Origin: Candidatus Pacearchaeota archaeon
GTDB taxonomy: Archaea; Nanobdellota; Nanobdellia; Pacearchaeales; GW2011-AR1
NCBI GenBank assembly: GCA_018304175.1
Contig: JAGVWT010000003.1
Coordinates: 100,695-139,093, forward strand
DNA: 38,399 bases
Direction: 5' to 3'
Shown here one piece after another: positions 26,302 through 35,719 of this stretch (the first letter of the stretch is position 1; each line of letters begins with the position of its first letter). The position numbers and the translations under genes are program-made. The notes below the pieces were generated by a model that was given only the letters and a program-made list of their open reading frames with translations, had not been told where the DNA came from and searched no databases.

Positions 26302-26556
26302 TTATTCCTTGAATTTCAGCACTTTGATTTTTCCAAGAGTTTTCTTTTTTGAAGTTATTTCTTTGTGTATGTTATTCACTTCCTCAGGACTTAATTCTAT
26401 TATTCCAGAACTATTTTCACCGCGGAAACAAACTTCAAGCACAATTCCTTTCGGATTGAGAAAATCCTCTTTTGTTATTATCTCCCTGATTTCCCCAGAA
26501 GTCTCAAGCTTTCCAATTTTTCCTCCATCAAAAAGCTTTTTTGTTCTGACTCTCAT
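26302..26556 (-). CDS. hypothetical protein
   Basis: 84-aa intact ORF. Confidence 0.5.
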   Translation of the reverse strand: MRVRTKKLFDGGKIGKLETSGEIREIITKEDFLNPKGIVLEVCFRGENSSGIIELSPEEVNNIHKEITSKKKTLGKIKVLKFKE

Positions 26557-26603
26557 GAAAACCCAGAATTTTATCCTTTAAAAGAATTTATGGAATGTAA
26601 AGA

Positions 26604-26876
26604 TTATTTTACTTTAATAATCAATAGTTTGTTATATACCCAAGCGAAAAGCCAGAAAAACGCAAATCCCATAATTAATGTAGCAATTGCTGAAGCAAGC
26701 ATTATAATTGTAATCTCAAATGTTCCAATTCCTCCTACTCCGTAAACACTTTGCAACAAGGAATTGTAAAAAGGAACAAATTTAACCAACAAAAACACTT
26801 CAAATATAAGTGTAAAAATCATTGCGACAAATCCTCCTGCCGCACCGAATTTTAGTTGGTTTAGTTTTTCTGTCAT
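26604..26876 (-). CDS. two-TM membrane protein (start re-assigned to MTEKLNQ)
   Basis: MTEKLNQLKFGAAGGFVAMIFTLIFEVFLLVKFVPFYNSLL... Confidence 0.55.
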   Translation of the reverse strand: MTEKLNQLKFGAAGGFVAMIFTLIFEVFLLVKFVPFYNSLLQSVYGVGGIGTFEITIIMLASAIATLIMGFAFFWLFAWVYNKLLIIKVK

Positions 26877-26905
26877 TTTATAATCTTTTCGACAAAAGTA
26901 ATTTA

Positions 26906-27109
26906 TCACATTTTTTGTATAAAACAAATTTTTCTGCTACATTCTTCTCTGAAAATAAAATAGTGGCAAGGACGTAAACTAAGTGGTTCTATAACTCTTT
27001 CATAAACTGCATTGGTTTGAAACCCATCCCGTATATTTAATCTTATGACAATGCCTTTTGTTAAATCTTCTATGTTTCTAATAAGGGTAACTCTAACTTG
27101 GTCATTCAT
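26906..27109 (-). CDS. hypothetical protein
   Basis: 67-aa ORF overlapping the serS stop by 8 nt. Confidence 0.4.
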   Translation of the reverse strand: MNDQVRVTLIRNIEDLTKGIVIRLNIRDGFQTNAVYERVIEPLSLRPCHYFIFREECSRKICFIQKM

Positions 27110-28403
27110 TCTGTTTTTTATTTCCTGACCTTTTTAAAACTTTTTTTCCGTTCATATACTTATGCAAGGCACTTGGGATTTTAACACTTCCATCTTTTTG
27201 CTGGTGATTTTCTAAAATTGCAACCATAATTCTGGAAGTTGCAATTGCCGTGTTGTTTAGTGTGTGAAGAAAATATTTTTCTCCTTTTTTTGAAATCCCT
27301 TTAATGTTTAGTCCTCTTGATTGTGAATCAACGCAATTACTCAAAGATGTTACTTCTCCGTAATCTTTTGTCGTCGGCCTGTAGACTTCAATATCTTCCC
27401 CTTTTGCTTTCCAATCCCCTAAATCTCCAGAGCAAGATTCTATAATTCTGTAAGGGAGTTTTAATTTTTTCATTATTTCTTCCGAGTTTTTTTTCAACTC
27501 ATTGTAGTATTTCCAGGAATCTCTTGGATGGCAGAAAATAAACTGCTCTACTTTGTTGAACTGATGTGTTCTCCAGAGACCTTTTTCATTAATACCGTGG
27601 CTCCCAATTTCTTTTCTGAAACACATACTATATCCCAAAAATTTTAAAGGAAGATTTTTTTCGGGAGTTATTTTTTCTGAAAGCATTCCTAAAATAGAAT
27701 GTTCTGAAGTAGGAATCAAATACAAATCTTCGTCCTGAATTTTGTAAATTTTTGTTTTGAACGCTTCAAAATCTTCAGCCGCTTCTGCAACTTTTTTATG
27801 AACCATTAACGGCGGTTCTATGTATGTGTACTTTTTTTTTGACATCAGGTCAATTATGAACCTTATTAATGCCTGATTCAAAAGTGCTAGGTCTCCTTTT
27901 AGATAATAAAACCCTGCTCCTGAAACTTTTGCCGAAGCGTCAAAATCCCCTAAGCCAAGATTTTCTATAATCTCAACATGATTTCTTACAGGAAAATTAA
28001 AAGATTTTGGTTTTCCAGATTTTTTTCTTACAATGTTATCCTTGTCACTTTTTCCATGAGGCACCTTTTTTTCCATTAACGTCGGAATTTTCGCAATTCC
28101 TTTGTTTAGCTTCTCAAAAATCTCCTTCTCTTCTTCCTCAATTTTTTTCAGTATTTCAGGGATTTCCTTGGCTTTTTTTATTAAATCAGAGGCTTTTCTG
28201 TCATCTTTAGATTTTTTTGCCTTGTTTATGTTTTCTGAAATGCTGTTTCTTTCATGCCTTAAGTTATCTACTTGGACTTTTAGACTTCTCCATTTTTTGT
28301 CCAATTCAAGAACTTCATCAATGACTTTTATATCTTTGTTTTTCTTTTTATTATTATCTTTGTAAAGCTTTGGATTTTCTCTTAGATGTTTTATGTCAAT
28401 CAT
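27102..28403 (-). CDS. serS: seryl-tRNA synthetase
   Basis: MIDIKHLRENPKLYK, TSEHSILGMLSEKI, FRKEIGSHGINEKGLWRTHQFNKVEQF, NNTAIATSRIMVAILENHQQKDGSVKIPSALHKYM. Confidence 0.95.
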   Translation of the reverse strand: MIDIKHLRENPKLYKDNNKKKNKDIKVIDEVLELDKKWRSLKVQVDNLRHERNSISENINKAKKSKDDRKASDLIKKAKEIPEILKKIEEEEKEIFEKLNKGIAKIPTLMEKKVPHGKSDKDNIVRKKSGKPKSFNFPVRNHVEIIENLGLGDFDASAKVSGAGFYYLKGDLALLNQALIRFIIDLMSKKKYTYIEPPLMVHKKVAEAAEDFEAFKTKIYKIQDEDLYLIPTSEHSILGMLSEKITPEKNLPLKFLGYSMCFRKEIGSHGINEKGLWRTHQFNKVEQFIFCHPRDSWKYYNELKKNSEEIMKKLKLPYRIIESCSGDLGDWKAKGEDIEVYRPTTKDYGEVTSLSNCVDSQSRGLNIKGISKKGEKYFLHTLNNTAIATSRIMVAILENHQQKDGSVKIPSALHKYMNGKKVLKRSGNKKQNE

Positions 28404-28507
28404 ATTAAAATTTAGGAATTATATTATTTAAATTTATTGAACTAAAAAGTTTTAAAAGTAACAAAAACTGTATTTAAAAGAGGTGTATGTAGTGTTAATT
28501 TTGAAAA

Positions 28508-29170
28508 ATGGCTACTGAAGCATTAACGCAGACGACTGAAAGTCTGATAGAAGGGTATAACATATTTCTTTCGACATTTCCTACTTTTTTGCAGCAATTT
28601 ATTAACTTGTTTTTGATAGTTTTTATTGTTGTTGTTTACTTTGTTTTGGTATGGAAATTTCATAATTTCATAGCGACTAAGAATGTTATTAACCTGAATC
28701 TTAATCAATATAATCAGGTTGAACACCCCTCTCTGGCTAAATTTTTGGCGGGTAGTTTATATCTTGTTGAATACATAATTATTCTGCCGTTTGTAATTTT
28801 CTTCTGGTTTTCAGTATTTACCTTTTTTCTTGTGTTGTTTACAGAGGACTTGTCAATAGGCACAACCCTAATTGTTTCTGCTACTTTAGTATCTTCGATA
28901 AGAATGATAGCGTATTACAGAGAAGGGCTTGCAAAAGAGCTCGCGAAACTTCTTCCTTTTACAATTCTTGCAATATCCTTCCTAAATCCTAATTTCTTTC
29001 ACGTTGAAAGATTAGTCGGACAATTAATTCAAATTCCTGATTTTTTCAGCCAGATTTTAATATATTTTGTTTTCATAATTATACTTGAAACAATATTAAG
29101 ATTCTTTGATTTTTTGTTTTCATTTTTTGGGATGGAAGAGCCAGTTCAAGAAGAATATGGGGAAGAGTAG
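28508..29170 (+). CDS. multi-pass membrane protein
   Basis: Several hydrophobic segments in an intact 220-aa ORF. Confidence 0.6.
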   Translation: MATEALTQTTESLIEGYNIFLSTFPTFLQQFINLFLIVFIVVVYFVLVWKFHNFIATKNVINLNLNQYNQVEHPSLAKFLAGSLYLVEYIIILPFVIFFWFSVFTFFLVLFTEDLSIGTTLIVSATLVSSIRMIAYYREGLAKELAKLLPFTILAISFLNPNFFHVERLVGQLIQIPDFFSQILIYFVFIIILETILRFFDFLFSFFGMEEPVQEEYGEE

Positions 29171-29204
29171 AAAGTAATAAATATTTAATAATCTATAGTA
29201 ATTT

Positions 29205-29837
29205 ATGAGAAAAAATTTAAATAACAAAGTAAGAATTATCTCGGTTGATTTTCAGAAAGAATTTAGTCTTCAAAGTGGTAATCATTACAAATCAAGAAAA
29301 AGTGTTGGTTTTATTAAAAATACTCTAGTTCCATATCTTAGAAAAGAAAATATTAAAATTGCTGAGATAATTTCTGATTATAGACAACCTCGACCAGGAG
29401 ATAGGGATGATTCAACAAGACCTGGAGAATTGGGCTATGAATCCGAAATTCCTGATGATGTCAAAATCAAACCACAGTGGATTAAGTGTATGAATTCTCC
29501 AATTTGGATAAGGAACAATATTGGTAATCCAAATAAAAAACCAGGAATACCTTATCAAGATTCAGAGAGTTTTACTAAATGGTTAGATAAAGTTGTTGGT
29601 AAACCTAATAGTTTAGATGCAGTTATTCTTATAGGCTTAACAGCAGATTGTTGTGTTTTCTGCACTTCACAAGAATTAAGTTGGAGAGGTTATAATGTTA
29701 AAGTTCTTAGCGAGGGTGTTGCGACTTATTCAGGAAGTGAAAAAGAGAAAGAAATGATTCTTTCTAATCCTCCATTTACTAATTGGGCAGAAGCCATTAA
29801 TTTAAGTAATTTAAAAAAAATGTTAAAATCCAATTAA
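29205..29837 (+). CDS. isochorismatase/nicotinamidase-family cysteine hydrolase
   Basis: IISVDFQKEF and VILIGLTADCCVFCTSQELSWRGYNV. Confidence 0.85.
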   Translation: MRKNLNNKVRIISVDFQKEFSLQSGNHYKSRKSVGFIKNTLVPYLRKENIKIAEIISDYRQPRPGDRDDSTRPGELGYESEIPDDVKIKPQWIKCMNSPIWIRNNIGNPNKKPGIPYQDSESFTKWLDKVVGKPNSLDAVILIGLTADCCVFCTSQELSWRGYNVKVLSEGVATYSGSEKEKEMILSNPPFTNWAEAINLSNLKKMLKSN

Positions 29838-31546
29838 TTCCTAGAAACTTCGGGATGATCTTTTCCTGTTCTGCTCATTTCTTTCAACATCTCAATGTGT
29901 TTTTCTTTTTCTTTTTTGTAGTCTTCTTTGTCTACTCCTGATTTTTCAATCATTTTTGCCAAATATTCTCCACCTAAAAAATGCGGCGTTAAAACATAAG
30001 TTGCACCTTTTTTGTAAAAATCAATTGCATCTTTGATGCTATGCGCTCTTACAATGATTATTGCATTTTTGTTTTTCAGTCTTGTTTTTTCTATCAAAAG
30101 GAAATTTGTTTCTGCTTCTGGAATTGTTGAAATTATGAGTTTTGTTTTACTTAAAGGTAATTCATCAAGAAACTCAGTGTCGTCGGCATCTCCGTATAAT
30201 GAAGGAATTCCAAATCTTGAAAGTGTTGATATCGTTTCTGGATTGAAATCAATTACGAGATAATTCTTTTTTATTTTTTTCAGCACGTTTAGAATATTGA
30301 ATCCGATTCTGTTGTAGCCAAATAAAATTGCGTCGTAATTTTTATTAATTTTTTTCTTTTCTTTAATATCTTTTCTTTCAAAGATATTAAGATATTTTGA
30401 GAAAATGGGATAGATTTTGTTGGAGTAACTTATCATATATGTTGAACCTGCGATTGTGATTAATCCAATCATTGTTATAATTGATAGAATTTCCTGGTTC
30501 AAATGTCCAACTGTAATTCCTAATGCGACCATTATTATTGAAAATTCTCCTATTTGTGCGACAGTCATCCCGGCCATGAAACTGCTCCTTTTTGTGTAGC
30601 CTAAAAATCCCATGAGTGCTATGACAATCAATGGATTCCCGACGAGGATGACAAGCGAGAAAATCAATATTGAAACCGAGTTATTCATCACATCTCCGAA
30701 AACCATTTGCGAACCTATGAAGATGAAGAATAATATTAGGAAGAAATCCCTTAATGGTTTGAGTTTTGAACTTATTTCAGTGCTGTATGGGCTCATCGAC
30801 AAAGCCACACCTGCGAACAAAGCACCGATTTCGAGAGAGAAATTCATATAGCTGAACAAACTTGCGAGAGCCAAACACCATGCAATAGAGAAAAGAAAAA
30901 GCAATTCTTGTGTTCTCGCAGCAACTTTGATTATGGAAGGTAAGAAGTAAATACTAAATCCAAAAAGAAAAATTGTAGCTAGGACTCCTTTTAACAAAGT
31001 CATTACAATCAATGGCGATGCACTTACTCCAACTGAAAGTGAGGAAATTAACATTAATGCAAAAATTGCTATTAAATCCTGGACGATAAGAAAACCAATT
31101 GCTATCTTTCCGTAAACTGTTTCAAGGTCTCCTTTGTCCGAAAGAAGTTTCATGATTATAATTGTGCTGCTAAATGTCAAAGCGACTGCGATGTATACTG
31201 AAGCCGTGAATGAAAATCCAAGAGAATATGCAATCAGAAAACCTATTATTGATGTAAAAATGACTTGCCCAATTCCTGTAATCAAAGATACTTTTCCTAC
31301 TTCCTTAATAACTTTAGGATTCAAATGCAAACCGACTGTGAAAAGAAGCAATGCAACACCTATTTTCGAGAAAGTTCCGACGGCGTCGCTTGCACTTAAA
31401 AGATTGAAAAAATAAGGGCCAACAATAATTCCTGTAATTATATAACCCATAATTAACGGCTGTTTTAAAATACGCATAATTGCAGCTACAACCATTGCGA
31501 TAATTATTATCAAACTTATGTTTAAAAAAATTGAATCTAAAGCCAT
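29834..31546 (-). CDS. CPA2-type (Kef-like) cation/proton antiporter with RCK N domain
   Basis: ~12 TM with MGYIITGIIVGPYFF; C-terminal YDAILFGYNRIGFNIL...VIDFNPETISTLSRFGIPSLYGDADDTEFL. Confidence 0.9.
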   Translation of the reverse strand: MALDSIFLNISLIIIIAMVVAAIMRILKQPLIMGYIITGIIVGPYFFNLLSASDAVGTFSKIGVALLLFTVGLHLNPKVIKEVGKVSLITGIGQVIFTSIIGFLIAYSLGFSFTASVYIAVALTFSSTIIIMKLLSDKGDLETVYGKIAIGFLIVQDLIAIFALMLISSLSVGVSASPLIVMTLLKGVLATIFLFGFSIYFLPSIIKVAARTQELLFLFSIAWCLALASLFSYMNFSLEIGALFAGVALSMSPYSTEISSKLKPLRDFFLILFFIFIGSQMVFGDVMNNSVSILIFSLVILVGNPLIVIALMGFLGYTKRSSFMAGMTVAQIGEFSIIMVALGITVGHLNQEILSIITMIGLITIAGSTYMISYSNKIYPIFSKYLNIFERKDIKEKKKINKNYDAILFGYNRIGFNILNVLKKIKKNYLVIDFNPETISTLSRFGIPSLYGDADDTEFLDELPLSKTKLIISTIPEAETNFLLIEKTRLKNKNAIIIVRAHSIKDAIDFYKKGATYVLTPHFLGGEYLAKMIEKSGVDKEDYKKEKEKHIEMLKEMSRTGKDHPEVSRN

Positions 31547-31654
31547 GAATGAACTTAAACCCTCTTTTTACATCAATAGAAAAACGACTATAAAAAGTTT
31601 TTACTTGGAGAAAACTTTAAATAGCAAACTTACAAAATTCAATTATGTCAAAGC

Positions 31655-31675
31655 CGGAAAATCAAAGATTTTCCG
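31655..31675 (+). promoter_or_regulatory. perfect 9-bp hairpin in the rps10 leader
   Basis: CGGAAAATC-aaa-GATTTTCCG ~22 nt before the ATG; TATA-like ctttaaata upstream. Confidence 0.45.
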
Positions 31676-31697
31676 CTATTGTCATTTTATAAACAAA

Positions 31698-32006
31698 ATG
31701 CCAAGAGTAAGAGTTAAGCTGAATAGCACAGATATTGGAATGCTCAATGATATTTGTAATTCTATCAGTGATTTGGCTAAAAAATCTGGAATATTAATCC
31801 GTGGGCCAGTTACATTACCAACACAAAGATTGAAAATCACCACGAGAAAATCGCCATGTGGCGATGGAACTGCGACATTTGACAGGTTTGAGATGAGAAT
31901 TCACAAAAGACTCATAGACCTTCCGGCTAATGAAAAAGTTCTCCATAATATCATGCGCCTTCAAATTCCCAAGAGCGTAAACATAAAAATTGAAGTTAAA
32001 GATTAA
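31698..32006 (+). CDS. rps10: ribosomal protein uS10, start re-assigned from 31518
   Basis: MPRVRVKLNSTDIGMLNDICNSISDLAKKSGILIRGPVTLPTQRLKITTRKSPCGDGTATFDRFEMRIHKRLIDL. Confidence 0.92.
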   Translation: MPRVRVKLNSTDIGMLNDICNSISDLAKKSGILIRGPVTLPTQRLKITTRKSPCGDGTATFDRFEMRIHKRLIDLPANEKVLHNIMRLQIPKSVNIKIEVKD

Positions 32007-32936
32007 TTATATTCTTTCGAGTTTTCCTAAAAATTCAATCCTTTCTCTTTTGTTAACAAATATCTCTTCCGCAACTTTATTTTTATCTTCACCTTTCATA
32101 ATTTTGGAAAGTCCTTTTATATCCAATGAAGATAATAACATTCCATTTAAATTGTAATCCTCAAATGCTTCATATGCATTAGGTGCAATTGCCCTCGCCA
32201 TTTCTCCCATATGGTCTGCATAAACTCTAATTTCTTTTTGTGCATGAGCATCCTTTCTTAACCCTAAAAAATGAAAAAGATTATGCAAATTAGTTTTCCA
32301 GTACCATTGAGTATAGAAGTTCAAGGATAAATTCATTCTAGCTAATTCGCGTGCAAGCATTGGGTCTTCTGGGTTTTTTGGATTGCCTTTTCCGTCGTCG
32401 TTTAGAAGATTTTCATAACCTTCATATGCTCTTGAAGCACTATCTTTTAACAATTCTAAAATTTTCTGTGCTTGTTCCGGACCGACTGGTTCGTCCCTTC
32501 CTTGCCTGTTTGACTTTGCCTGAATACCTAAATCTTCTGGAGAGGGAACATAAAATTCATTGTCAAGAATAGAATATCTTGCAGAATACTCATTTATGCT
32601 TGCTGTCCTGTGTCTAACCCATTGCCTCGCGACAAAAATCGGTAACTTCGCATGAAATTTTGTTTCAACCATTTCAAAAGGAGTTGTATGTATGTGTCGC
32701 ATCAAATATCTTATTAATCCTTTATCCTCGCTAACCTTTTTTGTTCCACGACCATAAGAAACTCTTGCTGCTTGCACAATAGACTCATCACCACCCATAT
32801 AATCAACTAACCTGACAAAACCGTGGTCTAAACATTGAAAAGGTTTGTACAAAACATTTTCAGCTGAAGGAATTGTTAATCTTTTAGTTTCTGAAACTCC
32901 GTACGGATTCAAATCAATTTCCTCTTTTTCTGTCAT
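32007..32936 (-). CDS. thyX: FAD-dependent thymidylate synthase ThyX
   Basis: RHRTASINEYSARYS signature. Confidence 0.93.
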   Translation of the reverse strand: MTEKEEIDLNPYGVSETKRLTIPSAENVLYKPFQCLDHGFVRLVDYMGGDESIVQAARVSYGRGTKKVSEDKGLIRYLMRHIHTTPFEMVETKFHAKLPIFVARQWVRHRTASINEYSARYSILDNEFYVPSPEDLGIQAKSNRQGRDEPVGPEQAQKILELLKDSASRAYEGYENLLNDDGKGNPKNPEDPMLARELARMNLSLNFYTQWYWKTNLHNLFHFLGLRKDAHAQKEIRVYADHMGEMARAIAPNAYEAFEDYNLNGMLLSSLDIKGLSKIMKGEDKNKVAEEIFVNKRERIEFLGKLERI

Positions 32937-33020
32937 AAATTAAAAAAACAGAAATAGTATTTAAACAAATCTATAATGAAAAACAATAATTAATATATAC
33001 CAACAAAAATAACAATTAAA

Positions 33021-33668
33021 ATGCCAGAAGATAAAAAAGATAGATATGGTTTGTTTATTGTTCTCGAAGGAATTGACGGCTCAGGCACGACGACTCAGAT
33101 AAATCACTTGCACAATCATATCAAAAGTTTGTCTAGATACGTAGATGTTTTAACAACACATGAGCCTTGGAGAAGCGAGGAAATAAAACGAATTTTAGAG
33201 GAAGACAAGGATGCTTATTCAAATGCAGAAGAGATGACTAAGTTATATATTGAAGACAGAAGCAGGCACGTAAATGAATTGATAAACGCCAGCAGAGAGC
33301 ATGGAGTTAATGTTTTAAGTGATAGATATATGATGTCTACTTTTGCGTATCAAGGAACTCAGGGAGTAAGTGTTGATGCAATAAGAAAAATGCATCAGAA
33401 AATGGGAATAAAAAAACCAGATTTAACATTTTTTCTTGATGTTGATTATGAAGTTGCAAGGGATAGAATTAAAAGTAGAGGAGGGGACCTTGAAAAGTTT
33501 GAAAGTAACGAAGAATTTACACGAAAACTTATAGAAAATTATAGAAACTTAGTACAAAACGAGCCATCTTTAGGAAGAATCGTGACAATTAACGGAAATA
33601 ATTCTATTGAAAGGGTTGCAGATGAAATTGCTGAAAACTTTGACCTTTTGTTTAGAGAAAGATACTAG
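33021..33668 (+). CDS. tmk: thymidylate kinase
   Basis: LFIVLEGIDGSGTTTQ P-loop, LSDRYMMSTFAYQG DRY motif. Confidence 0.92.
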   Translation: MPEDKKDRYGLFIVLEGIDGSGTTTQINHLHNHIKSLSRYVDVLTTHEPWRSEEIKRILEEDKDAYSNAEEMTKLYIEDRSRHVNELINASREHGVNVLSDRYMMSTFAYQGTQGVSVDAIRKMHQKMGIKKPDLTFFLDVDYEVARDRIKSRGGDLEKFESNEEFTRKLIENYRNLVQNEPSLGRIVTINGNNSIERVADEIAENFDLLFRERY

Positions 33669-33734
33669 TAATACAGGAAACCTTTAAAAACAAATTTCGC
33701 CAGAATTCTTTATATAAACATATTTTATTTTCAA

Positions 33735-33842
33735 ATGAAAAGAAGTTCAAGACGATGGAAAAAAAGATGGCAGATGAGATGGAAGTGGCAGAGAAAACGC
33801 CTCAAGAAAGAAAAGCGAAAGCGTAAGCAGAGACGTAGTTAA
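33735..33842 (+). CDS. eL41-like mini ribosomal protein (35 aa, absent from the ORF track)
   Basis: MKRSSRRWKKRWQMRWKWQRKRLKKEKRKRKQRRS* with TATA-like ctttatataa upstream. Confidence 0.65.
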   Translation: MKRSSRRWKKRWQMRWKWQRKRLKKEKRKRKQRRS

Positions 33843-33911
33843 TTATTCTATATCTTTAATCACAAAAATAAATATAAACCTTTTTCCCTGGAAATAATAA
33901 AAGGTGAAAAT

Positions 33912-34160
33912 ATGCGCAGATATTATACAAGCATGCTGAGGGAAGACATCGATAATTTCTTGGGGGCTGTTAATTATTACGTAACTTATACAAGGGGAAG
34001 TGAAGATTATCAAAATAACCTCCAAAACGGTGCAAGATTCAGGAATGCTTGCGATATTCTTAGGAGTATGAAATTATCTGGGACTAATGTTGCTGATATC
34101 TTGTTAGATAATTCTACAAGAAAACTTCTCGAGAAAATATTTAATTTAGGAGAACATTAA
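33912..34160 (+). CDS. hypothetical protein
   Basis: 82-aa ORF preceded by aaaggtgaaaat RBS-like sequence. Confidence 0.55.
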   Translation: MRRYYTSMLREDIDNFLGAVNYYVTYTRGSEDYQNNLQNGARFRNACDILRSMKLSGTNVADILLDNSTRKLLEKIFNLGEH

Positions 34161-34218
34161 AATAATACTTCTCGTTCAACATAATAATCTTTATAAGTAT
34201 TGACAGGGATTTCTTATT

Positions 34219-35175
34219 ATGAGTGAGATTTGGACTGAAAAATACAGACCTGGAAAATTTGAGGATGTTGTCGGACAGGATGAGATTGTGAAAAGAGTGA
34301 AGGCGTTGACTAATTCTCTTAACATTCCGCATTTGCTTTTTGCAGGGCCTCCTGGAACAGGCAAATCAACTCTTGCTTTGATTACTGTGAAGGACCTTTA
34401 CGGAGACAAATGGAGGGAGAATTATCTTGAGCTGAACGCTAGTGATGAAAGGGGAATTCAAATTGTCAGAGAAAAAGTAAAGAATTTTGCGAGAACAAAA
34501 TCTCTTGGAAATGTTCCTTTCAAAGTTATATTCCTCGATGAAGCTGATGCTTTGACTCCTGAAGCTCAGCAGGCACTTAGGAGAACGATGGAAAATTATT
34601 CTGCAACTTGTAGGTTTATTCTTTCGTGCAATTATTCAAGCAAAATAATTGACCCAATCCAGTCGCGTTGTGCTATTTTTAGGTTTAAATTACTGGAAAA
34701 AAAAGATGTTGAAAAAATAATAACCAAAATAGCTGTAAGTGAAAAAATAACAATAACTTCTGAAGCAGTTAGTGTGCTTTATGAAGGAAGCGAGGGAGAC
34801 TGTCGAAAATGCATAAATCTTTTGCAGGCAACAGCTTCAATATCCCCTTCTATAGGTGCTGATTTGGTTTCGACAATTCTTTCAAGCGCAAAGCCGAAAG
34901 ATATTAGAGTTGTTTTGGATTATGCGTTAGCAGGAGAATTCCAAGAAGCACGAGAAAAACTTCTTGATTTGATGTTGAAGGAAAGCGTCTCTGGACAAGA
35001 TGTTATCAAATCGATTCAAAAAGAAATTTGGAATCTTCCTGTAGAGCCGATGATAAAAGTCAAACTTACTGAAAAAACAGGTGAAGCAGAATTCAGAATT
35101 GTTGAGGGCTCTGATCCTTTTATACAACTCCAAGCACTCATTGCGAGTTTCGTTTTGGCGGGACTTGGCAAATAA
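34219..35175 (+). CDS. rfcS: replication factor C small subunit
   Basis: WTEKYRPGKFEDVVGQDEIV, GPPGTGKSTLA, LDEADALTPEAQQALRRTME, LSCNYSSKIIDPIQSRC. Confidence 0.95.
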   Translation: MSEIWTEKYRPGKFEDVVGQDEIVKRVKALTNSLNIPHLLFAGPPGTGKSTLALITVKDLYGDKWRENYLELNASDERGIQIVREKVKNFARTKSLGNVPFKVIFLDEADALTPEAQQALRRTMENYSATCRFILSCNYSSKIIDPIQSRCAIFRFKLLEKKDVEKIITKIAVSEKITITSEAVSVLYEGSEGDCRKCINLLQATASISPSIGADLVSTILSSAKPKDIRVVLDYALAGEFQEAREKLLDLMLKESVSGQDVIKSIQKEIWNLPVEPMIKVKLTEKTGEAEFRIVEGSDPFIQLQALIASFVLAGLGK

Positions 35176-35181
35176 TAAAAA

Positions 35182-35718
35182 ATGATAAAAAATATAGAGG
35201 TTGAATTAAGGAGTTTAATAAGCAAGGAGAAATATGAAGAACTTTTAAAATTTTTCAAACAAAATTCTAAATTTTTTGGAGAAGATTATCAGGAAACTTA
35301 TTATTTCGATTTTGAATCTAACTTCAGAATTCAACGAAATAATTCTGGAGCTAAAATATGGTATAAGAACGGAAAAGTTCATGACGATATAAGAGAAGAA
35401 GTTGAAATACACATAAACAAGAATGACTTTGACAGATTAGAAAGATTATTGGGTAAGATAGGTCATAGTGTGAAAATAAAATGGTTCAGGAAAAGAAATC
35501 AGTTTGATTGGAACGGAATTATTATTTCTTTAGATTATACAAAAGGTTATGGTTATATAATCGAGATGGAGTTGATGTCTAGTGAAGATGATAAAGAAAA
35601 GAATCTCCAGATATTAAAACAAAAATTCTCTGAATTGAACATACCAATAACTCCAAAAGAAGAATTCAAGAAAAAATATGAAGAATACATTGAAAATTGG
35701 GAGGAGCTGACAAGATAA
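35182..35718 (+). CDS. CYTH-domain protein (CyaB/thiamine-triphosphatase-like)
   Basis: IEVELRSLISKEKYEELL start, REEVEIHI, LDYTKGYGYIIEMEL. Confidence 0.8.
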   Translation: MIKNIEVELRSLISKEKYEELLKFFKQNSKFFGEDYQETYYFDFESNFRIQRNNSGAKIWYKNGKVHDDIREEVEIHINKNDFDRLERLLGKIGHSVKIKWFRKRNQFDWNGIIISLDYTKGYGYIIEMELMSSEDDKEKNLQILKQKFSELNIPITPKEEFKKKYEEYIENWEELTR

Positions 35719-35719
35719 A

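Noticed and set aside
31518-31697. 60-aa N-terminal extension of uS10
   Set aside because: uS10 homology begins at MPRVRV; the extension overlaps the divergent antiporter start and the leader hairpin.
32007-33668. thyX/tmk divergent pair as a novel association
   Set aside because: Both belong to dTTP synthesis; adjacency is unsurprising.
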